Positions 8,734 to 16,500 of a DNA stretch of 64,000 nucleotides are shown here, piece after piece. Position 1 is the stretch's first letter. Each line of letters opens with the position of its first letter. The position numbers and the translations under genes were made by a program. The notes below the pieces were generated by a model, which did no database searches, was not told the DNA's origin, and saw only the letters and a list, made by a program, of their open reading frames with translations. Origin of the DNA: Xylanibacter caecicola (GTDB lineage: Bacteria; Bacteroidota; Bacteroidia; Bacteroidales; Bacteroidaceae); assembly GCF_013166515.1 (NCBI RefSeq), contig NZ_JABKKJ010000002.1:1-64000 (forward strand), read 5' to 3'.

Positions 8734-9542
8734 AACGGATAATACTTATAGCGGCACTGCTTGTTGTCTCTGTCGTACGAATGTCGGCGCAGTATGATTT
8801 TCTTATAGCCAACCGCAATGTCATTCCCGGAGGCTATGACTTCTGGATCTATACTCCCGAGGACTATTATTATACCATGGAGTCCACGCCTGTAGTGATA
8901 TTCCTGCACGGTGCGAGCCTTTGCGGCAGAAATCTCAACAGGGTGCGCCGCTACGGTCCGTTGGATGCCATTGTAAAGGGAAGGCAGATACCGGCTCTTG
9001 TCATCGTGCCTCAAAATCCGGGAGGAGCGTGGAATCCCAAGAAGATAAACGATGTGCTTGAATGGACAAAGAGTAAATATCCGGTAGACTCTACGCGTGT
9101 TTACGTGTTGGGCATGAGCCTTGGCGGTTATGGTACTATGGACTTTGCCGGTACTTATCCCGAGAAAGTGGCGGCAGCGATGGCGCTTTGCGGAGGATGT
9201 ACGCTTAAGAATCAGGAGGGATTGGGGCGACTTCCTCTTTGGATACTGCATGGTACCGCCGACCGTGCCATATCCGTAAAGCAGTCGCAAGTGGTTGTTT
9301 CCAATCTTCAGGGCAATGGACTTGACACGCGTCTGCGTTTCGACTGGCTTAAAGGGGCGTCGCACGGAGCATTGGCGCGCATATTCTACATGAGAAAGAC
9401 ATACGACTGGCTGTTCTCCCATTCGCTTACGGATAAAGGAAGACCGGTGAGCCGTTGGTTCTCGATAACCAATGCCGACCTGTCGAAGGCATATCAGGAC
9501 ATGTCGCCGGAAGTTCCCGATCCTGAAGTGATAGACGATTGA
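8730..9542 (+). CDS. Secreted alpha/beta hydrolase, prolyl-oligopeptidase/CE1-like esterase
   Basis: The protein has 270 residues with a cleavable signal ending MSAQ at about residue 21. The alpha/beta-hydrolase triad is visible: nucleophile Ser in GMSLGGYG, Asp in HGTADRAI and His in GASHG. The oxyanion segment VVIFLHGAS is near residue 55. The layout resembles feruloyl or acetyl esterases and PHB-depolymerase-like enzymes. It overlaps the propeller gene by ATGA and closes the operon, so deacylation of the same polymer in the periplasm or on the cell surface is the simplest reading. The substrate is not known. Confidence 0.8.
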   Translation: MKRIILIAALLVVSVVRMSAQYDFLIANRNVIPGGYDFWIYTPEDYYYTMESTPVVIFLHGASLCGRNLNRVRRYGPLDAIVKGRQIPALVIVPQNPGGAWNPKKINDVLEWTKSKYPVDSTRVYVLGMSLGGYGTMDFAGTYPEKVAAAMALCGGCTLKNQEGLGRLPLWILHGTADRAISVKQSQVVVSNLQGNGLDTRLRFDWLKGASHGALARIFYMRKTYDWLFSHSLTDKGRPVSRWFSITNADLSKAYQDMSPEVPDPEVIDD

Positions 9543-9591
9543 CGGAGACGTACATCGAACTTGTTATATATAATAATGTACACGGAAAAGT

Positions 9592-10155
9592 ATGAAGTCA
9601 TTCAATCAATACGAACAATACGCCGACATGGAGTTTCTGCGTGAATACTGTCTCAGGGAAGGCACGATCAGGCATTTCGACAAAGGCGAAGTCGTTGTAC
9701 GCCGTGGCGGAAAGATAAAGTTCATGGGTGTTGTGGTGAAAGGATACTTTAAATATACCGTTACGGATAATGACGGAAACGCTCATGTCACGGGCTTTGT
9801 GTTCGGCGGCGGCATTGTCGGCGATTTCCTGAGTACCGTCGGGGCTGACAGTGTCGGCGCGGACATCACGGCGGCGACGACTGCCGATGTGATGGCGTGT
9901 GATTTACAGACAATAAAACGCCTGTTCATTGAAAACCCGGATGAATTCCGTGCCTTTGCAATAGGACTGTTCCGTCATGCTTATATGCAGTATCTCGACC
10001 TTCATACAAAGTCGCCTAAGGAACGTTATATGGCACTGTTGAAACGTTGCCCGGACATATTGAATCATATTTCCTTGAAGGAGATGTCTTCCTATCTGTG
10101 TATAACGCCGACGCACCTTAGCCGAATACGTAGGGAACTGACGTTTGGCGGATAA
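9592..10155 (+). CDS. Crp/Fnr-family transcriptional regulator
   Basis: The protein has 187 residues: an N-terminal cyclic-nucleotide-binding-type beta-roll (about residues 20-115, with GKIKFMGVVVKGYFKY and GGIVGDFLS) and a C-terminal helix-turn-helix ending CITPTHLSRIRREL. It has no Fnr-type cysteine cluster. In Bacteroidetes such proteins regulate small neighbouring gene sets and their ligands are mostly unknown. It follows the acetylation operon by 49 bases in the same direction and ends in a strong terminator, so it may be read with that operon and control it, though no operator is identified. Confidence 0.8.
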   Translation: MKSFNQYEQYADMEFLREYCLREGTIRHFDKGEVVVRRGGKIKFMGVVVKGYFKYTVTDNDGNAHVTGFVFGGGIVGDFLSTVGADSVGADITAATTADVMACDLQTIKRLFIENPDEFRAFAIGLFRHAYMQYLDLHTKSPKERYMALLKRCPDILNHISLKEMSSYLCITPTHLSRIRRELTFGG

Positions 10156-10171
10156 TATTCGATGGTACGTG

Positions 10172-10203
10172 CAACTCTCAACATTTGTTGAGGGTTGTTT
10201 TGT
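10172..10203 (+). terminator. Rho-independent terminator after the Crp-like gene
   Basis: The stem CAACTCTCAACA pairs with TGTTGAGGGTTG around a two-base loop, with one mismatch, and is followed by TTTTGTTT. It separates the upstream operon from the next lipoprotein gene. Confidence 0.7.
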
Positions 10204-10244
10204 TTATATGGTATAAATTTGCGGTTGTACAAACATTTAACGCT

Positions 10245-10928
10245 ATGAAACATCAAAGATTTCTCTTTTCAGCCATTGCCGCCATGGCGGTATGCTGCTT
10301 GTTTATGCTCGGTTCTTGTCAGATAGCCGAGGCGGTGATAGCCGGTACGACATATTACGACACGGAAATAAAGACCAATGACAACCGGTTGATAACGGGA
10401 CGTATCGGCGGACAGCGTTCGTCAAATCTTCCTTCAGGCTCCAAAACGATAAGCATAAAGACCGATGAGGGCAGAATGAAGATAAAGAGCGAGACGATAG
10501 AGTATATGAAACTGGCGCGGAAAGGACATCCCGAAAAGCAGCAGATGCTGGTGTATATGGACTTCAAGATGCCGTACAAGAAGAAAGGCGTGCAGAAATA
10601 CCGCACGTTCAAGAGATGGCAGGTGCTTGACAATGCGGGCGACCACCTGCTTATAACAGCCTATGGCCATTCGTACAGCCTTTCAAAAGACGGCGCGCTG
10701 GTTATCACCTACAGTTCGGACGAAGGCATACAATACTGCATACAACGTCGTGGCGACGACTGCCCGATACTTATCGGCAGGAGTATCTCCGGGCGATCAT
10801 TCATGCGGAAACAGTGGCAGGCATATCTTGAGGATGACGCAGTGTTGTGTAAGAAGATTGCCGACAAGGAGATAGACGCGTTCGACTTCAAGTCTATTAC
10901 CGAGCAATATACTCCCGGACGAAGATGA
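10245..10928 (+). CDS. Lipoprotein of unknown function
   Basis: The protein has 227 residues from ATG 10245, selected because it gives a standard lipoprotein signal ending LGSCQIAE; the longer frame has a TTG start. The mature part is basic and polar with a segment rich in beta strands (NDNRLITGRIGG, KTISIKTDEGRMKIKSETIEYMKL). I do not recognise the family. It overlaps the following outer-membrane barrel gene by 4 bases (ATGA), so the two are co-translated and probably act together at the cell envelope. Confidence 0.6.
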   Translation: MKHQRFLFSAIAAMAVCCLFMLGSCQIAEAVIAGTTYYDTEIKTNDNRLITGRIGGQRSSNLPSGSKTISIKTDEGRMKIKSETIEYMKLARKGHPEKQQMLVYMDFKMPYKKKGVQKYRTFKRWQVLDNAGDHLLITAYGHSYSLSKDGALVITYSSDEGIQYCIQRRGDDCPILIGRSISGRSFMRKQWQAYLEDDAVLCKKIADKEIDAFDFKSITEQYTPGRR

Positions 10929-11518
10929 AAAGACGCTTTATAGGACTGCTGCTTGCGCTGTCATGCCTGCAAAGTCTTTCGGCACAGGAGTTTTCCAAGG
11001 ACGGTTCCGCGCTTTATAGCATCGGTGCGGGATATGAACGGATGCCGGATGCCTATTCCGCCGAGGGCTTTTCGTTGGGCGTAAGTGTGAGATTTTATAC
11101 GTCCGGGCGAATGTTCTGCGAGCTTATGGGGCATTGGGGCACTCACGAAGGCGACAAGACTGTCATGCAGAAAGGCAAACCGTTTGCCGTTCATGACGAG
11201 CGCGACTGTTTGTTGGCTGCGGCAGGTGCCGGCTATGATGTCTTTCAGGATGCGGGCAAACGATACGCCCTTTATGTCAAGGCGCTTGCCGGGTATGGTG
11301 TAAGGTCTTCCCGGTATGACGATTATATGCCGTCCGATGCCGACGACGGTTCCGTCACTCTCGGATGTGAAGACAACCGGAAAGGGCTTGCGTTTGTCGC
11401 CGGCGTGGGATTTGACGCACGTTTCGGACGTTGGACGCTGACGCCTTCGGTCGATGCTATCTTTGTCGGCGGCAGGTGGAATGTCGCTCCTATGCTGTCG
11501 TTCGGTTTCTTTTATTAA
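10925..11518 (+). CDS. Small outer-membrane beta-barrel protein
   Basis: The protein has 197 residues with a signal peptide ending SLSAQ at about residue 21. The mature part alternates short amphipathic strands with Gly and Tyr turns and ends in MLSFGFFY, with the terminal aromatic residue typical of barrel proteins. Length and pattern fit an eight-stranded porin-like or OmpA-type barrel with no peptidoglycan-binding domain. It is translationally coupled to the lipoprotein gene upstream. The function is unknown. Confidence 0.65.
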   Translation: MKRRFIGLLLALSCLQSLSAQEFSKDGSALYSIGAGYERMPDAYSAEGFSLGVSVRFYTSGRMFCELMGHWGTHEGDKTVMQKGKPFAVHDERDCLLAAAGAGYDVFQDAGKRYALYVKALAGYGVRSSRYDDYMPSDADDGSVTLGCEDNRKGLAFVAGVGFDARFGRWTLTPSVDAIFVGGRWNVAPMLSFGFFY

Positions 11519-11622
11519 CGGTTAAAAGCCGTGTCGAGATACTAAGTCAACGTGATTCAGGCGTTTTTATTACCTCCGGACTTGTATCTGATATGTAAGG
11601 ACATTGCATGGCATCCTTAAAA

Positions 11623-11842
11623 ATATGCGATAGGTTTCTATCTCATATGCGATAGATTTGTATCTCATATGCGTTACGTTTCTATCTCATATGCGATAGA
11701 TTTGTATCTCATATGCGTTACGTTTCTATCTCATATGCGATAGATTTGTATCTCATATGCGATAGATTTGCATCTCATATGCGATAGATTTGCATCTCAT
11801 ATGCGATAGATTCGTATCTCATATGCAATAGCTTTGTATCTC
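11623..11842. repeat. 22-bp tandem array, ten units without gaps
   Basis: Ten consecutive units of exactly 22 bases fill 11623-11842, each starting ATATGC and ending ATCTC. Positions 8-16 alternate between GATAGATTT-like and GTTACGTTT-like forms. Units are contiguous, so there are no unique spacers. It lies between the convergent ends of the barrel gene and hmuV, in a gap of 348 bases that holds nothing else I can name. Confidence 0.9.
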
Positions 11843-11866
11843 TTATACACGTTGTTTGTCACTCGG

Positions 11867-12193
11867 TCATTCCGGCACGTATATTATCTCTCCGTTGTCC
11901 AGTTCATAGGCAATGCCTACTTTCTTGCCCTTTGCCCCATTCTTTTTATCCTGGTTTTCTGACGGCGTGTAGCGGTTTATCTTTTGTCCCTCCTTTGTTA
12001 TTATTTCCATGTTATCTTTGCCGGGATTTTTCACCATGGTGAAATCGTCCTGACTGAACATTTCCGTCATGTTATATCGCGTCACGAGCGCAACCATAAG
12101 GGCTACGGCAAAGACCATGGCAACGTCGAACAGGTTGCCGACAACGCTCATCGGGTCGTTGTCTTCCTCGGTTTTCAGTAAATTACGTCTCAT
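11867..12193 (-). CDS. hmuV: HmuV, DUF2149 protein, ExbD/TolR-like
   Basis: The protein has 108 residues: a short cytoplasmic N-terminus, one membrane span at about residues 20-40 (NLFDVAMVFAVALMVALV) with an Asp at its start, then a periplasmic domain of about 65 residues ending in GIAYELDNGEIIYVPE. This matches the DUF2149 family. The topology and the Asp resemble ExbD/TolR, the usual partner of ExbB/TolQ proteins, and the gene upstream is exactly such a protein (4-base overlap). It is the last gene of the hmu operon. The motor role is my inference from topology and context. Confidence 0.8.
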   Translation of the reverse strand: MRRNLLKTEEDNDPMSVVGNLFDVAMVFAVALMVALVTRYNMTEMFSQDDFTMVKNPGKDNMEIITKEGQKINRYTPSENQDKKNGAKGKKVGIAYELDNGEIIYVPE

Positions 12194-12789
12194 TTGCTCT
12201 TCTGTTCGTTTATAAGTTCGGCTATAAAGTCCAGGTTTGTCATGTCCCGGAGATACCAGCGCTTTTTAACTTGCTGTGTTATGAAGCCCACCGCGCCGGA
12301 GAACAGTCCTACGACAGTCGTGGCAAATGCCACCTGCATGTTGTATGCCATTGAAGCGATGTCTCCGCTTGCCAGTCCCACCAGTGCCGGTCCCATAGGG
12401 ATCAGCGTTCCCATAAGCCCCAGCATGGGTCCCATCTTTGTAAGTGTCTTCGACGTGTCGAGATCCTTGTCTGCCGTGATTTCAAAGCCGGCAAGCAGGC
12501 GTTGTACGTGTGCATGGCTTTCTTTTCTCTCCAATATCATGCGTATGTGCCTTACTACCGGTGATGTGTTGTTCTCGGGCAACCGTCCGGCTAAAGTCTC
12601 TATTTCGTCGGGTGTAAGCCCGTCGAGCAGGTCGTGCAGCATGGCACCGGTACGGCGAATTGACAGATACTGCCCGAAGAAACTGCCTATCAGCAGCAAT
12701 GCCCTACCGAAAAGCATTATCAACAACACGATGACAGGAACCAGAAGTCCCGTCGATATCCAATAAAGAATGTCAGAAATATAGTTCAT
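12190..12789 (-). CDS. hmuU: HmuU, MotA/TolQ/ExbB-family proton channel protein
   Basis: The protein has 199 residues with one span near the N-terminus (ISTGLLVPVIVLLIMLFG) and two in the C-terminal half, the second ending FATTVVGLFSGAVGF. The segment KMGPMLGLMGTLIPMGPAL is the conserved ExbB/TolQ pattern for the proton-conducting region. A cytoplasmic helical region lies between the first and second spans. The gene overlaps hmuT and hmuV by 4 bases on either side. In known members of the family this subunit uses proton flow to drive an envelope machine. Here the machine would be HmuS or HmuR, which remains to be tested. Confidence 0.85.
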   Translation of the reverse strand: MNYISDILYWISTGLLVPVIVLLIMLFGRALLLIGSFFGQYLSIRRTGAMLHDLLDGLTPDEIETLAGRLPENNTSPVVRHIRMILERKESHAHVQRLLAGFEITADKDLDTSKTLTKMGPMLGLMGTLIPMGPALVGLASGDIASMAYNMQVAFATTVVGLFSGAVGFITQQVKKRWYLRDMTNLDFIAELINEQKSK

Positions 12790-13502
12790 AGCTTTAATAT
12801 TGATTTATGTTTGTTTATCGATTGTCTTTTTATTCTAAGTCTCCTTGCGGTCATTCCGGCAATTATCCCAATAGCCAGAAGTATCGCGAACCCACAGAAA
12901 GCGCTCCAGTCCACATCCCCTTCAGCCTCGACGGATGTCCTCCCGTTTACTGTCGCGATGACGCCGAGTATGGCTGTAAACGCATTCAGGAGGAACAACA
13001 GCTCCAACCGCAGTTCTTTTTCAGGGATTAATGTCCTCATCGCCCGCGAGCCTACCGGTATTGTTATTGCTATTATCATGCCGAGGCTCCATGCCACGAG
13101 CTTGAAGTCCGCGCCGGGCAATGAGAATATGGTGAATACCAGCAGACTGAACAACACGGGGAATATAAGTATGCCCGGAAACCAGCGGAGGGCACGGTAC
13201 ATCCGCAGCGTGCGCTTTTTTATGCCGCCTGCCGTAAGCATGTGGGCTGCCAGCATGCAGTATGCCATCTGTATGATCACCTCTATGCTGAGCACCACCG
13301 CTATGTCGAGCATCAGTCCGGTGTCGGCGAGCCAGTCCGCAATCTGTGTCCTCGACTGCTCTATGGCGTACTGCCACATCGTTCCTGTGAATATGCCGCA
13401 CACGACAGCGGTCGTACATACGGAGCGGAACTTTCGTGCAGCCTGCTTGAGCATGAAGCTCAGGCAGACTGTCACCATAAGTATGATAACTACCGTTTCC
13501 AT
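12786..13502 (-). CDS. hmuT: HmuT, polytopic membrane protein of the heme operon
   Basis: The protein has 238 residues with about six or seven membrane spans and no visible signal peptide or catalytic motif. It overlaps hmuS by 13 bases and hmuU by 4 bases. By position it corresponds to hmuT in the hmuYRSTUV operon known from Porphyromonas gingivalis. It may resemble the DUF2162-type membrane proteins that accompany CobN-like genes in some archaea, but I cannot confirm the family. It could anchor HmuS or pass iron or porphyrin across the inner membrane. Confidence 0.7.
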   Translation of the reverse strand: METVVIILMVTVCLSFMLKQAARKFRSVCTTAVVCGIFTGTMWQYAIEQSRTQIADWLADTGLMLDIAVVLSIEVIIQMAYCMLAAHMLTAGGIKKRTLRMYRALRWFPGILIFPVLFSLLVFTIFSLPGADFKLVAWSLGMIIAITIPVGSRAMRTLIPEKELRLELLFLLNAFTAILGVIATVNGRTSVEAEGDVDWSAFCGFAILLAIGIIAGMTARRLRIKRQSINKHKSILKL

Positions 13503-16500
13503 GTCTGTTTGCCATTGTTTCTTCTGCGTCGTTGCACTATCAGTATAAGTATGCCTGCAATGGCGACAACTGTTGCCACGGCAACGGCTGCACCGTTAAC
13601 TGCGCCTGTCTTCTTTTCCGTTGCATCGTTCATTTCCTCTTTCTTCATCACAGTTCCCTTTTTGCCGTCGCCCATGTCGGCTTCGCGTATTTCCCTGATG
13701 TTCCTGTTGTACTGTTCGGCAGCGGCAGGGCTTGTCTTCGATGCGATGTATTGGCGCAGTTTGGCATTGTCGCACACAAAACCCGAGCACGACGGCTTGT
13801 ACTTGTTTACCAGGTCCGTGTGCAGTCTGGCTATGTCCGCAACCTGTCCGGCACTTGCTTTCCACAGTCCCTTGCGTGCGCTTTCCAGCATGACGGCGGT
13901 GATTTCCTCCAGTGCGGCAGGATTGTTGCTCTCGAAATACTTCCGTACTCCTATGTCGAACTTGTCCTTTACATACACATTATATATATTGTCCCACATC
14001 TGTTTGTCCACGGCTTTCGGCTTCATGACGTTCCATCCGTAAGTGTTGCGCACCACCTCCGCAAATGTCTCGGCGCTGCTTGCCCCGCCTTTCATCCTTT
14101 CTTTTATATACTCCGGATTGAAAATCGTTGTGCGGCTCTCCACGCCTATAGCCTCCTTTACGTCCTGCATGCGTGCGTTGTTGCGGTTCCTGTAGTCGCT
14201 CAGATATGCGTCCGGATCCTTTCCGGTAACGTTGCGTACGGCAAGGTTCAGCCCTCCCATGAACTCATATACATGGTCAAGGCTCAGCGCTCCCCACGTG
14301 TTGCTTTGCCTTGGCTGCACCACGGCGTCGGTATTTGTCAGTGCCGCCTCAAGAACATGCTGCCTTGTCGCCTCCCAGTCCTTTTCACTACCGTAGAAAG
14401 CACCCATGTTGTTGAGATATACATCAGCTATCTCGCTCTCTTTCTCCCAGCGGTCGCCCGCCTGAACCATCCCGGTTATCCCCGTTCCGTAGTTACCGTT
14501 CACGCCTCCGAATACGCGGAATGTCGACATCTCGCGTGCTTCTTTCGGTGTCAGCCCTTTCGCTGTAAGAATCTTTTCAGCCTCCGTAACGCTTTGCGCC
14601 ACAAGGTTGTCATATCTCTCATTGCCTGCCGCCGCTGCCATTTCCACGGCACGGTTGATGAGGAACAATCTCGACGCGGCAATGTCGCGCAACTGTCCGC
14701 TTGTTTGCACTACAACGTCTATGCGCGGACGCCCGAGCTGTTGCGACGGGATAAGGCGCAGATCTGTCACACGTCCGAAAGCGTCGCGCACCGGTTCCAC
14801 GCCGAGCATGTACAGCACCTGTGCTATTGTGGCGCCTCCCGTCTCTATAAATTCGCTGCTCCACAGTGTATAGCTTACTTTGCGCGGCAGCGAGTCGTTG
14901 TGGTTTTTGCGGTACATGGCAATTGTGTTGTCGGCAAGTTGCCTGCCTTTTTCCCATGCCGCCTCGGTGGGAGTCTCTTCCGCGTTTATAGCAAAAAGGT
15001 TCCTTCCGGTAGGCAAAGTGTTCGGATTTACAATCGGATCGCCGCCGGCAGACGGTGGCGTGTATCCTCCGTTCAGCGCATTTATCATCGATGCAAGTTC
15101 CCGTTCGGGACTTTCCACGAGCGCTTTGCGGTATTTCCCGACGTTTTTCAGCGTGCGCTCCACCTCCATTATTGCCGTAGCCATGTCTATTTCATCCTTG
15201 CTGTATTTCTTTCGCGGCTTCATCATTGCCGCCATGCCGCCGGCATTCTTCTTTAGCATGCCGTTCCCTTTGCCCCTTTTCATGGCAGCCTCCATCTTCT
15301 TCAGCTGCTCTTTGCTTGCTCCCATCATTCTTGCCATGGCGAGCGCCTTGTCGGACGACATGCCTTTACCGCCTGTCGGCTTCATTCCTTTACCGCCCGT
15401 CGGCTTCATGCCTTTCATCTTTTTGTGAACCGTTCCCGTTTCCATTTCCTCAGCCATTGCCATCATTGCAGCCATGCCTTTCGGAGCGTTGCGCTCGGCA
15501 TCTATTTCCCGTGCCTTTGCCAGCTGAGCCTCCGTAATGCCTGCCGTCTTGCAGATAAAGGCGTCCGTGGCAAGTGTCGGATTGGCAAGGAGCCTGCCCA
15601 CAACAGCCTTTGCAGGCTCTATGTATGTGCGGTTGAACAACATGCGGTGCTTCTCTGTCTGCACGTTGGCACGTCCGCGCATCTTGTCGAGTGCGAGAAG
15701 ACCGTACGCGATCGGTTCCGTTGCCATGGAATAGACACTCGATACAATCCGTTCCGCATCGTATGGAACACCTATTATATATAGTGCCCCTGTTATTTTC
15801 TCGGACGCAAGCTCCTCCCCGAAGTTCTCTATGCGCTGTATCTCATCCTCCGTATACGGCTTTCCGGCGATGCTGTCAAGCCCGAGGTCGCGGTGTATGC
15901 CTAACTGTAGCGTTATTTTCTTTACTGCCACGGCGGCTCGGGCAATAGCCTGCCTGTCTCCTTTGCCGCCGTTGGAGGGCAGAAGGTTGTTGTATATCTT
16001 TATGCTCTCGGTCAGTTTGCGGTATATTCCCCTCACGTTGCTTTCCATAAACGGAGGAGTTATGTGCGACTGGATGCCTGCGTATGAACGCCTCTTGGCT
16101 ATCATGGCTTCGCCCACGTTGTTGATTGTATATATGTAGAAGTGGGGCAGAGAACCGACGAGTCTGTCCGACCAGTCGTTGCTGCTCAGCGCCACCTGCT
16201 TGCGCGGTGTGTATTCAAGGCTTCCGTGCGTTCCGAAGTGTATCATGGCATCGGCATTGAACCCGAAGCGTGCCCACAAGTATGATGCGATATATGTGTG
16301 GGGAGGCGCTGCGTCGGTGCCGTGGACAATCTTGAACGCGTTGTCTCCGCTGCCTGCCGCAGGCTGAGGCAACAGCACGATGTTGCCGAGACGAAGTCCG
16401 GATACGGCGAGACGGCCGTCTTCGCTTACCATGTATTTGCCCGGAAATTCTCCGTTGACTTTTATTACCTCATTATACATGTCGGGGCGCAGCGCCGTTT

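Noticed and set aside
11623..11842. CRISPR array
   Set aside because: Units are contiguous at 22 bases with no unique spacers, the variable part is shared between units, and no cas gene is present.
13532..15256. Long open frame of 574 codons on the plus strand opposite hmuS
   Set aside because: It is the antisense of a strongly conserved CobN-like gene, has no family features, and follows the codon shadow of hmuS.
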